From assembly GCA_934320655.1 (NCBI GenBank), contig CAKRFN010000003.1, positions 124,001 through 188,000 of the forward strand: DNA of 64,000 nt. Reading direction: 5' to 3'. Positions 25,026-32,866 of the stretch are shown here, piece by piece. Under the pieces are notes generated by a model. The model worked only from the letters and a program-made list of their open reading frames with translations, was not told where the DNA came from and made no database searches. This DNA comes from an uncultured Eubacterium sp. (GTDB taxonomy: Bacteria; Bacillota; Clostridia; Lachnospirales; Lachnospiraceae). The translations under genes and the position numbers were made by a program. Numbering within the stretch: position 1 is the stretch's first letter; every line of letters begins with the position of its first letter.

Positions 25026-26005
25026 GCGCGATACCTCTCTTCCAGAATCTTCTCGACCGTGTCCATCGAAACACCTCTGCCAGTCACCACAATCCCGACA
25101 TGGCTGCCCGGTTCGATCATTCCGGGGCGCATCGCATAGGCGACGCCTACCGCACTTGCTCCCTCCACGATCATTTTATGTTCCTCCATAATATAAGCCA
25201 TTCCATCTGCAATCTCTGTCTCCGACACCTGTGCGGTCTCATCCACATAATCACGCACAATATCAAAGGTATACTGATTATCCAGACCGATTCCTCCCAA
25301 CAGACTATCTGCCAACGTCGGCTCCTCCGGCAGCTCAATGGGATGTCCCGCCTTCAGACTCTCGATCATAACCGCAGAACGCTCCATCGAGATACCCACA
25401 ACCTTTACCTGATCCGACAGCAGCTTCATACCAAGCGCTACGCCGCTGATTAGCCCACCTCCGGACAGCGGCACGAGAACTGTGTCCAATAACGGCTGAT
25501 CCTCCAGCATCTCAATCGCCATAGTTGCCTGTCCACAAATGATCTCTTTATCATCAAACGGCGGAATCACGATGATCCCCCGCTCCTTTTCCATCTGATA
25601 GCAATACTCGCCTGCTGCATCCTGACTATCCCACTCCTGCAGAATGATCGGATTCCAACGCTTCATCATCTCCACTTTTACTTCAGGAACATGTCTGGAC
25701 ATACACACAATCGCATTCATACCGAGTTTCTGTGCCATACATGCGACCGCCATTCCGTGATTTCCGGTAGAAAATGTCGATACTCCGCGCGCCTGTTCCT
25801 CCGGTGTCAGACTGAGTATTTTATTTGCTGCCCCACGGATCTTGAATGCCCCGATCTCCTGCATGTTTTCAAATTTCAGATAGACCTCTGCCCCCGTGAG
25901 CCGCGACAGGCGGTGCGAATATACAAACGGAGTATGACTGATATAGGAAGCAATCCGTTTTTTTGCCATCCACAGATCGCGTTTTAATATACTTCTTTTA
26001 TCCAT
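25022..26005 (-). CDS. PLP-dependent dehydratase, EutB/threonine dehydratase-like
   Basis: 327 residues from ATG 26005 (MDKRSILK), preceded by AGGAG. Fold type II PLP enzyme: Schiff-base lysine in IGAFKIRGAANKI, STGNHGMAVA, phosphate loop LVPLSGGGLISGVALG. It lacks the regulatory ACT domain of biosynthetic IlvA. Several segments resemble EutB of hydroxyectoine gene clusters rather than TdcB: VCMSRHVPEVKVEMM, SMERSAVMIESLKAGHP, EPTLADSLLGGIGLDNQ, KMIVEGASAVGVA. EutB-type enzymes are proposed to act on the hydroxylated ectoine ring product. A threonine/serine dehydratase remains possible. Confidence 0.8.
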   Translation of the reverse strand: MDKRSILKRDLWMAKKRIASYISHTPFVYSHRLSRLTGAEVYLKFENMQEIGAFKIRGAANKILSLTPEEQARGVSTFSTGNHGMAVACMAQKLGMNAIVCMSRHVPEVKVEMMKRWNPIILQEWDSQDAAGEYCYQMEKERGIIVIPPFDDKEIICGQATMAIEMLEDQPLLDTVLVPLSGGGLISGVALGMKLLSDQVKVVGISMERSAVMIESLKAGHPIELPEEPTLADSLLGGIGLDNQYTFDIVRDYVDETAQVSETEIADGMAYIMEEHKMIVEGASAVGVAYAMRPGMIEPGSHVGIVVTGRGVSMDTVEKILEERYRA

Positions 26006-26015
26006 TTCTGCACTC

Positions 26016-27200
26016 CTATTCACTGCTTAAATACTGATATACATTCCGGATCTGTAACTCCATGCCCCACAATAGCGCCTGTTCATCAATCGTAAATTTT
26101 TCATGGTGATGGGGATAGGTACTATTCGTGACAGGATTGTTAATTCCCACAAAGCTCATCACGGACGGCACTCTCTGGCTGATCTCCGCAAAATCCTCTC
26201 CGGCAAGCGACTTGAAATCATCAATACAATCTTCCTTGTCATATACCGCTTTTGCATTTTCCCGAACCAGCTCAATCAGATGCGCATCGTTGATCAGTGA
26301 CGGATTGCTGGGTATGAATTCCAGTTGATAGTCCAGCTCATAGGTATCACAGACCCCTTTTACAATCCGCTCAAATGCCCCTAAAACCTTGGGTTTCATT
26401 TCTTTTTCATCCGGAAACAGAAAACGGATCGTACCACCCAGACTCACCTCTCCGCAAATAATATTTCTGGCTGAGCCCGCTGCCAATTTTCCGAATACGA
26501 CCGCAATCGGCCAGAGCGGATTGAATTCCCTGCTGATGAGCTCCTGCATCGCATTCACGATCTGACAGGCACCAAACAATGCATCCTTTGCCTCATGCGG
26601 CATCGCCGTATGACCTGTCTTTCCGGTAATAACCAGCTCAAATTCTTCTGTCGTCCCCAGCACCGGTCCGGCACTCAGGGCGATCCGTCCGCTCTTGATC
26701 GGACTCCAGAGGTGCAGCGCAAATGCCGCATCTACATGAGGCTGTTCGAGAATGCCGTCATGAATCATATCCAGCGCGCCAGCTTCCTCCTCATTTGGCT
26801 GAAACAGCAGCTTTACATTGCCAGACAATTCTTCTTTATGCGCTGCCAGATACTTTGCCACACATAACTGAATCGCAATATGACCGTCATGCCCGCATGC
26901 ATGCATAATTCCGGGATATTGGGATGCGTAGGGGAGGCCGGTCTGCTCCTTGATCGGCAAGGCATCCATATCCGCCCGCAAAAGCACGGTTTTCCCCGGT
27001 TTTCCTCCGGTAATCAACGCACTCAGACCGGTTTTTCTAAGATGAGTCACCGGAACATGAATCTCTTTCATATACTCTTCGATATAGCGTGCGGTGTCAT
27101 ATTCCATATAACCTAATTCGGGATGCTCATGAAAATGCCTGCGCAGGCGCACCAGTTCTTCCTGATACGCCGCCACTTCTTTTTTTAAATCTGCTGCCAT
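26016..27200 (-). CDS. M20 family amidohydrolase (amino-acid deacylase)
   Basis: 394 residues from ATG 27200 (MAADLKKE), eight bases after GGAGG. Peptidase M20D family: RRHFHEHPELGYMEYDTA, LLRADMDALPIKEQTGL, MHACGHDGHIA (zinc ligands), FQPNEEEAGA (catalytic Glu), AMPHEA, YPHHHEKFTIDE. These enzymes remove acetyl or other acyl groups from amino acids such as N-acetyl-diaminopimelate or hippurate. In ectoine pathways the ring-opened product is an N-acetyl-diaminobutyrate, normally deacetylated by the unrelated DoeB/EutE. This gene may take that step here, since no DoeB-like gene is present. Confidence 0.88.
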   Translation of the reverse strand: MAADLKKEVAAYQEELVRLRRHFHEHPELGYMEYDTARYIEEYMKEIHVPVTHLRKTGLSALITGGKPGKTVLLRADMDALPIKEQTGLPYASQYPGIMHACGHDGHIAIQLCVAKYLAAHKEELSGNVKLLFQPNEEEAGALDMIHDGILEQPHVDAAFALHLWSPIKSGRIALSAGPVLGTTEEFELVITGKTGHTAMPHEAKDALFGACQIVNAMQELISREFNPLWPIAVVFGKLAAGSARNIICGEVSLGGTIRFLFPDEKEMKPKVLGAFERIVKGVCDTYELDYQLEFIPSNPSLINDAHLIELVRENAKAVYDKEDCIDDFKSLAGEDFAEISQRVPSVMSFVGINNPVTNSTYPHHHEKFTIDEQALLWGMELQIRNVYQYLSSE

Positions 27201-27257
27201 AACTCCACCCTCCTTATCCACCCATTTTTAAAGCCTGTGCTTTACACGAAACCGGGT

Positions 27258-28433
27258 CTATTTTACAAGCAGCTCACGCCGGAAATGGCAGAACGGCCTT
27301 GCTCCATCCTCTGTCACCACAAATGCCTCACTCGTATCCACTCCGCAATCATCCAGCCAGATGCCGGGAATCATATGGAAAGTCATACCGGGCTGTAAAA
27401 CTGTATGGTCACCGGGTCTGAGACTGGCTGTATGCTCACCCCAATCCGGCGGATAGTTTAAGCCCATGGAATATCCGATACGGGAATCCTTTACAAAACC
27501 ACTTTTTTCTATTGTTTTTGCCCAGATCCGCTCTACTTCCTCACACATCATGCCAGGTCTGATCCCTTCCAGTGCTGCCGTCAATCCCTCTGAAACGGTA
27601 GCTCCGAGTGATTTTACTTTATCAGAGGCATTCCCAAGTATCATCGTTCTTGACATCGGACAGTGATATCTGCGATAATTTCCTGCCAGCTCCAAAATAA
27701 CGGTATCGCCATCCTTGTAGGTTTCATCTGTCCATGATAAATGCGGGGTAGAGGTACGCACGCCACTCGGCATCAACGGTACAATCGATGCATAGTCACC
27801 ACCGAACTCATCCGTTCCTTTGATCAGGGTCTTGGTGACTTCGGCTGCCGCATCGCACTGACGTACACCGATATCAATCACATCATATGCCTTCTGCATT
27901 GCCAGCTGCACGATCACCGCTGCTTTCTCCATGTATGCAATCTCCGCCGGGCTTTTAATGATCTTGACCCAGTTCACCAGATTGTAGCCATCCTTAAATG
28001 TCGCATCCGGCAGATTCTTTTCCAGCACAGCCTGTGCCTTTGCTGAAAAATAGTAGGCATCTGTCTCTGTTGCTATGCATTTCTTATCCTGCTTATACTT
28101 CTTTAAAATATCTGCAACAAATTCAAATGGATGCTTTTCCGTGGAATTGACATAATCATCCGCATAGGGATAAATGTCTGCCTCATCCAGATAAGTCGTG
28201 AGTCTGGCTGCATTTCCATCCTGCCCCCTGCCGTACCAGAGCGGATTTTCCTGATCGAGCAAAACGATCACACCCTGATGCACATAGAATGACCATCCGT
28301 CAAATCCGGTCAGATAGTTCATATTCGCAGGGTCTGTCACGATCAGACAGTCAATACCCTTTTCCATCATGCTTTCTTTCGTTTTTCTGACTCGTTCGCG
28401 ATACTCTTCCACTGTAAAATTAAGCGTTTTCAT
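27258..28433 (-). CDS. M24 family hydrolase resembling ectoine hydrolase (DoeA/EutD)
   Basis: 391 residues from ATG 28433 (MKTLNFTVEEYR). It has a creatinase N-terminal domain and a pita-bread M24 domain. Unlike ordinary Xaa-Pro peptidases, it carries segments I associate with ectoine hydrolases: YLTGFDGWSFYVHQGVIVLL, WYGRGQDGNAARL, VNSTEKHPFEFVADIL, TETDAYYFSAKAQAVL, GGDYASIVPLMPSGV, YRRYHCPMSRTMILG, GLNYPPDWGEHTASLRPGD. The usual dinuclear metal Asp-Asp pair of M24 peptidases appears replaced (DTVILELAGNYRRYH), as in DoeA. DoeA opens ectoine to N-acetyl-2,4-diaminobutyrate. The match is by eye and the substrate is unproven. Confidence 0.75.
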   Translation of the reverse strand: MKTLNFTVEEYRERVRKTKESMMEKGIDCLIVTDPANMNYLTGFDGWSFYVHQGVIVLLDQENPLWYGRGQDGNAARLTTYLDEADIYPYADDYVNSTEKHPFEFVADILKKYKQDKKCIATETDAYYFSAKAQAVLEKNLPDATFKDGYNLVNWVKIIKSPAEIAYMEKAAVIVQLAMQKAYDVIDIGVRQCDAAAEVTKTLIKGTDEFGGDYASIVPLMPSGVRTSTPHLSWTDETYKDGDTVILELAGNYRRYHCPMSRTMILGNASDKVKSLGATVSEGLTAALEGIRPGMMCEEVERIWAKTIEKSGFVKDSRIGYSMGLNYPPDWGEHTASLRPGDHTVLQPGMTFHMIPGIWLDDCGVDTSEAFVVTEDGARPFCHFRRELLVK

Positions 28434-29214
28434 ATTCCTCATCCTTTCCTGTATGTAAAAATCTGTTTAAAAATTGTTTCAAACGTTCTGTCTTCGGGTT
28501 CTCAAAAATCTCCTGCGGAGAACCCTGCTCGGCGATCACACCTTTGTCAAAAAAGCAGACGCGATCAGCGACATCTCTTGCAAATTTCATCTCATGTGTC
28601 ACCAGCAGCATCGTCGTGCTGCCATCCTGCGCGATCTCTTTAATGACCTTTAAGACCTCTCCCACCAGTTCGGGGTCCAAAGCCGATGTCGGCTCATCAA
28701 ATAATAAGATCTTCGGCCGCATCGCCAATGCCCGCGCGATCGCTACCCGCTGTGTCTGTCCGCCGGATAACTGCGACAGATACGCATCTGCCTTGTCCGA
28801 AAGACCGACTTTTTCCAACAGTTCCAGCGCATATGCCCGTGCCTGTGCTTTCGGCTCTTTTTTTACATGCACCGGTGCCTCCATAATGTTTTCCAGAATC
28901 GTCATGTGCGGAAACAGATTGAACTGCTGAAACACCATCCCGATATCATTTTTGATCTGATGCACCTTTTTCTTTTCCGAATGATGGATTGCGGGGAAGA
29001 TACGCTCTCCCTCTACATAAATCTCTCCTCCGGTTGGTTCCTCCAGCATCATTAACAGACGCATAAGTGTTGTTTTTCCGGAACCGCTGCTACCGATCAA
29101 TACGACCTTTTCACCCGGATAGATCTTAAAATCAATCTTTTTTAACACGTTCAGATCACCGTATGCTTTTGTAACCTGCTTATATATAACGATTGGATTT
29201 TCTATCTGCCTCAT
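28420..29214 (-). CDS. ABC transporter ATPase, EhuA/GlnQ-like
   Basis: 264 residues. Walker A IGSSGSGKTTLMRLLMML, Q-loop FQQFNLFPHMTI, signature LSGGQTQRVAIARALAM, Walker B ILLFDEPTSALDPE, switch His in VTHEMKFARDVA. Energises uptake of a small polar solute through the two permeases encoded just upstream. It overlaps the M24 hydrolase gene by 14 bases, so transport and hydrolysis are translated together. Confidence 0.93.
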   Translation of the reverse strand: MRQIENPIVIYKQVTKAYGDLNVLKKIDFKIYPGEKVVLIGSSGSGKTTLMRLLMMLEEPTGGEIYVEGERIFPAIHHSEKKKVHQIKNDIGMVFQQFNLFPHMTILENIMEAPVHVKKEPKAQARAYALELLEKVGLSDKADAYLSQLSGGQTQRVAIARALAMRPKILLFDEPTSALDPELVGEVLKVIKEIAQDGSTTMLLVTHEMKFARDVADRVCFFDKGVIAEQGSPQEIFENPKTERLKQFLNRFLHTGKDEEYENA

Positions 29215-29242
29215 ATGCCACCCCTTTCCGTTTTACCGGATT

Positions 29243-29911
29243 CTACATAGAATACTTTCTGGTCACAACGGTAGTCACCCGCACAACGATAAATGATGCC
29301 ACCAGACTGACCACCATAAATAACACACCGACGATCGTAAAGCCTTCTATGTACCGGAAGGATCTGCTGCCCAGTATTTTTGCCTCCTGTAATATCTCAA
29401 TCAACGATATTGCGGACAGAATCGGTGTCTCCTTAAACATGGTAATGAGATAATTTCCTATGACTGGAAGAATCGGTGGTATAGCTTCCGGAATCACAAT
29501 TTTTACCCATGTCTGCAATTTTGTTAGCCCTAGACAATCGGCTGCCTCCCATTGACCTTTCGGAATTGCATCGATTCCAGATCGGTACACCTCAGATAGA
29601 TAGGTACTATAATGAATGCCAAGTCCTATAACACCTGTCACAAACGGCGTGAGCAGTAAACCGTAATTGGGCAGCACATAATAGATCACATACAACTGTA
29701 CCAATAGTGGTGTACTGCGGATCAGATCTACCAGAATGAGAAGTATCTTTCGCAACCATTTGATCTTTGTCTGGAGCAGTACTGCCAGTACCAGCCCCAC
29801 CAGAGCTGCCACTACGAATGCTACCAGCGTAGAACCAACCGTTACAGGGAGGCATTTTAAAATATCTGGGAAAATTTCTGCCGCAAAACCCCAACTCCAT
29901 ATTTTTTTCAT
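29243..29911 (-). CDS. amino-acid/ectoine-type ABC transporter permease
   Basis: 222 residues, HisM/GlnP family with about five membrane helices (TLVAFVVAALVGLVLAVLL; LILVDLIRSTPLLVQLYVIY; VTGVIGLGIHYSTYLSEVYR). The EAA loop is present (GQWEAADCLGLTKLQTWVKI, VIPEAIPPILPVIGN) for contact with the ATPase. It starts two bases after the other permease stops. Position and length match EhuD/EhuC of ectoine import systems, though these permeases are not specific in sequence. Confidence 0.9.
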   Translation of the reverse strand: MKKIWSWGFAAEIFPDILKCLPVTVGSTLVAFVVAALVGLVLAVLLQTKIKWLRKILLILVDLIRSTPLLVQLYVIYYVLPNYGLLLTPFVTGVIGLGIHYSTYLSEVYRSGIDAIPKGQWEAADCLGLTKLQTWVKIVIPEAIPPILPVIGNYLITMFKETPILSAISLIEILQEAKILGSRSFRYIEGFTIVGVLFMVVSLVASFIVVRVTTVVTRKYSM

Positions 29912-29913
29912 AG

Positions 29914-30558
29914 CTATGCCCTCCAGATCGATAATTTCTTTTCCAGCTTCTTTGTGCCGAACGCAAACGGGCGTGTTAGCAGATAATAGATGACCAGCAA
30001 TGCCAGATAAATAGTCGTCGTCTGCATCGTCCGGTTATTTAAAACGGTCGCATAATAAGTTAGATCCGACAATGTGACCATTGATACCAAAGAAGTCGCT
30101 TTGATCAGCTCTATCTGTAAATTTCCGAACGATGGCATCATCACAACGATTGCCTGTGGCAGCACGACTCGCCGCATACGCAAAAATCCATTTATATTCA
30201 ATGCGTCACACGCTTCCAGCTGGGTTTTCGGCACAGAACGTATCGCACTTCTGACGACTTCCGAACCATATGCTCCATAGTTCAATCCGATTGCCAGCAC
30301 TGCCGCAACATAGGCAGATAGTTTGATATTAAAAAACGGAAATACAAAGAAGATCCAAAACAACTGAACCAAAACAGAAGATCCACGGAATACTTCCACG
30401 TATATGGTCAGAATTGCATTTAATATTTTCCATCTGGTAGTTCTCAGAATACCTACCAGAAAGGCGATCACCAATGCAAGCAGTGTAGCTGCCACTACCG
30501 TTGCCAGCGTTGTTCCCAATCCTTTCAACAAAAATGTTCCTACCTCGACAATGGACAT
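29914..30558 (-). CDS. amino-acid/ectoine-type ABC transporter permease
   Basis: 214 residues, same family as its neighbour. Membrane helices include TLATVVAATLLALVIAFLVG and VLVQLFWIFFVFPFF; the EAA loop reads LEACDALNINGFLRMRRVVL then PQAIVVMMPSFGN. ABC importers of this type use two related permeases side by side, as found here. It lies 51 bases after the binding-protein gene. Confidence 0.9.
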   Translation of the reverse strand: MSIVEVGTFLLKGLGTTLATVVAATLLALVIAFLVGILRTTRWKILNAILTIYVEVFRGSSVLVQLFWIFFVFPFFNIKLSAYVAAVLAIGLNYGAYGSEVVRSAIRSVPKTQLEACDALNINGFLRMRRVVLPQAIVVMMPSFGNLQIELIKATSLVSMVTLSDLTYYATVLNNRTMQTTTIYLALLVIYYLLTRPFAFGTKKLEKKLSIWRA

Positions 30559-30609
30559 ATCTACCGACTCCCTCCTGTTTGCTGATTCACTGCATCTGTT
30601 ACTGAAATA

Positions 30610-31566
30610 TTACTGTGAAATAATCTCCTCTACGGTAATACCGTTCGGCAGATTATACTCATTAAATCCGTTCGCCTCCAGCAGCTTCTGTAATTCTCCG
30701 GAATCCTCCATTTTCTGTAATTCCGCATTAAATGCTTCCACAAATGCACTTTCCCCTTTGCGTACCGCGCTGGCACCGTACATTACAGTGCTGACTCCGT
30801 TAATGACTGTCTGCTCAAAGTCTCCTACCAGCTCTACGCCGTCAGAATCTGTAGTAGCAAGCGCGGAGGTGAGTGATGTATTGGATGCACATACCGCATC
30901 GCATCTGCCTGTCTGCAGGGTCTGAATTGCTGCCGAAAGGTCATTCACAATCTGAATCTGTGATTCTGCGACACCGGAACCAATCAGATAATCATACTCT
31001 GTCACGCCACCGGGAATGGCTACCGTAATGGAAGGGTCTGCTGCAATATCTGCATAGCTCTTGATATTTTTCGGATTTCCTGTAGCTACCAGTGCCGCTT
31101 CGCCGTAATTGATTTCCGGCTTACAAAAATCTACTTCCTCTGCACGCTCTGCTGTGACTGCCATACCTGCGGTAATCATGTCAAAACGCTCTGCCTGAAG
31201 TCCGGGAATCAGGGAAGAAAACTCTACCAATTCTCCTTTAATATCTGTAATACCCATATTGGCAAGTGCTTCCCTTGCAATATCTACGGCTTCGCCCTTT
31301 AACTCACCGTTTTCATCCTCATATGCATAAGGTACTTCGTTTGCAAATCCGATGGTAATACTTCCAGATGCCTGACACTTCGCTAAAAGATCTCCGCCTT
31401 CTGTGGTATCATCCGCGGTGTCACTTGCGGTTTCATCGGCTGCCTCTGCTGTATCCCCGGCATTACTGTCTGCTGCATCAGCCGGTGTATCACTGCTGCC
31501 GCATCCGGTGAGCATTCCGATTGCCATTGCTGAAGTTAATAAAATAGCTAATAATCTGTTTTTCAT
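30610..31566 (-). CDS. lipoprotein solute-binding protein, EhuB-like
   Basis: 318 residues from ATG 31566, with GGAGG eight bases upstream. A lipoprotein signal (MKNRLLAILLTSAMAIGMLT, then GC with Cys as the lipid site) is followed by an Asp/Thr/Ala-rich linker and a type 2 periplasmic-binding fold. GFANEVPYAYEDENGELKGE, VDIAREALANMGITDIKGEL, EFSSLIPGLQAERFDMITAG, MAVTAERAEEVDF and GNPKNIKSYADIA resemble EhuB, the ectoine/hydroxyectoine binding protein of rhizobia. It captures the solute outside the membrane for the two permeases. First gene of the eleven-gene operon. Confidence 0.85.
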   Translation of the reverse strand: MKNRLLAILLTSAMAIGMLTGCGSSDTPADAADSNAGDTAEAADETASDTADDTTEGGDLLAKCQASGSITIGFANEVPYAYEDENGELKGEAVDIAREALANMGITDIKGELVEFSSLIPGLQAERFDMITAGMAVTAERAEEVDFCKPEINYGEAALVATGNPKNIKSYADIAADPSITVAIPGGVTEYDYLIGSGVAESQIQIVNDLSAAIQTLQTGRCDAVCASNTSLTSALATTDSDGVELVGDFEQTVINGVSTVMYGASAVRKGESAFVEAFNAELQKMEDSGELQKLLEANGFNEYNLPNGITVEEIISQ

Positions 31567-31600
31567 AATCGTTTCCTCCCATGTATGTAAGACTGGTAAC

Positions 31601-31638
31601 AAAAAAAGACACCTCACATCTTTGTGTTGGGCGCCTTT
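31601..31638 (-). terminator. attenuator-like terminator in the ehu-type operon leader
   Basis: Minus strand AAAGGCGCC (31630-31638) pairs with GGTGTCTTT (31605-31613, with G-U pairs); an inner CACA/TGTG stem caps it and TTTTTTT follows. It lies between the promoter and the start codon at 31566, so basal transcripts would stop here. Confidence 0.65.
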
Positions 31639-31664
31639 GCTCGTTACGTTTTCAAGTTGTGACC

Positions 31665-31693
31665 ACTTTATCATCCCCACATTTTTTCGTCAA
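31665..31693 (-). promoter_or_regulatory. promoter of the ectoine-like operon
   Basis: Minus strand TTGACG (31688-31693), 17 bases, TAAAGT (31665-31670). It would start a leader of about 90 bases holding the attenuator at 31601-31638. Confidence 0.5.
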
Positions 31694-31701
31694 TTTTCAC
31701 G

Positions 31702-31746
31702 ACAGACAAAATCAAATGTCGATTTTTGTTCGCAACAGACAAAAAT
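31702..31746. promoter_or_regulatory. operator candidates between the divergent promoters
   Basis: ACAGACAAAA occurs twice as direct repeats 33 bp apart (31702-31711, 31735-31744). The second copy overlaps an inverted repeat ATTTTTGT-N9-ACAAAAAT (31722-31746). They start nine bases from the -35 of the minus-strand promoter and lie ahead of the plus-strand promoter; the PucR-type protein encoded nearby is the likely binder. Confidence 0.55.
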
Positions 31747-31779
31747 GCTTTTTTGCATCATCTTCCTGCCGCTTTCCGA

Positions 31780-31807
31780 TTGACAACTGGATTTCCATTA
31801 TTATAAT
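31780..31807 (+). promoter_or_regulatory. consensus promoter of the divergent dehydrogenase gene
   Basis: TTGACA (31780-31785), 16 bases, TATAAT (31802-31807), both perfect hexamers. It drives the 2-hydroxyacid dehydrogenase gene that starts at 31857. Confidence 0.8.
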
Positions 31808-31856
31808 GAATTTAATTTACGAACACGCGAAACGCACCAGAAAGGATGAAACGCCT

Positions 31857-32816
31857 ATGAAAATCGTTTTACTGGAAAGACTTCGGCTTGGCGCAGATAT
31901 TTCCTATGAATGTCTGAAAGACTTTGGAGAAGTCATCGCATACGATCAGACCAATACCCCAGAGGAGGCACGCGCCCGTATCAAAGATGCCGATGTTGTC
32001 ATTGTGGATCAGTTTCCTTTAAATAAAGAAACACTGAAAGATGCCGAACATCTGAAATTCATTACTATGACATCGACCGGCACAGACTTTGTAGATTTTT
32101 CTTATACAAATACACATGGTATTACTGTGGCAAATATACGCGGCTATTCTACAGATTCCGTTGCGCAGCACACAATTACGATGCTTTTGTATCTGTATGA
32201 GCAGCTATCATTTTTTAACAGCTATGTAAAAGAGGGTTCTTATATCGATGATACACAAAACCGCTCCTTTTCCGTACCTTTTCATGATCTGTCCGGAAAA
32301 ATATGGGGCATTGTAGGGCTTGGACAAATCGGCCAAAAGGTAGCAACGATCGCTGCTGCCCTCGGCTGCGAAATCATTTACTATTCCCCGTCGGGACGTT
32401 CCTACGATTGTGCCTACCGTCAGGTTGACTTTGAGACGCTGTTATCTGAGAGTGATGTCATCTCACTTCATTCCCCGTTGAACGGGTATACGGCAGGCTT
32501 ATTCGGATACGATGAATTTTGCCGTATGAAGCGCAGCGCTTTCTTTATCAACAGCGCACGCGGTGGTCTTGTGCAGGAAGATGGTCTTGCACGCGCGATC
32601 ACAGAAGACCGGATACAGGGTGCAGGTCTGGATGTCCTCACTCAGGAACCTATGAGCCCGGATTGCCCACTATTACCCGTACTGGATTCCCCGAAATTGC
32701 TCATCACTCCACATATGGCATGGGCAAGCGTCGAATCCCGCAGCCGGGCGATGCATGAAATGTACCTCAATATTCAGGCGTGGTTAAATAACACCCCCAG
32801 AAATATTTGCAGATAA
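31857..32816 (+). CDS. D-2-hydroxyacid dehydrogenase, glycerate dehydrogenase-like
   Basis: 319 residues from ATG 31857 (MKIVLLERL), after AAAGGATGAAACGCCT. NAD-dependent reductase of 2-oxo acids: Rossmann loop WGIVGLGQIGQKVATIAAAL, catalytic Arg in NSARGGLVQEDGLA, Glu in LDVLTQEP, His in TPHMAWAS. It is transcribed away from the catabolic operon from a shared control region, so it probably belongs to the same regulon, perhaps disposing of a 2-oxo acid that the dehydratase/RidA pair would release. The exact substrate is not visible. Confidence 0.85.
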   Translation: MKIVLLERLRLGADISYECLKDFGEVIAYDQTNTPEEARARIKDADVVIVDQFPLNKETLKDAEHLKFITMTSTGTDFVDFSYTNTHGITVANIRGYSTDSVAQHTITMLLYLYEQLSFFNSYVKEGSYIDDTQNRSFSVPFHDLSGKIWGIVGLGQIGQKVATIAAALGCEIIYYSPSGRSYDCAYRQVDFETLLSESDVISLHSPLNGYTAGLFGYDEFCRMKRSAFFINSARGGLVQEDGLARAITEDRIQGAGLDVLTQEPMSPDCPLLPVLDSPKLLITPHMAWASVESRSRAMHEMYLNIQAWLNNTPRNICR

Positions 32817-32866
32817 ATCCGTTTTATGATGTATCCATCACTATTTTTCAGAAGGGAGCTGATCTT

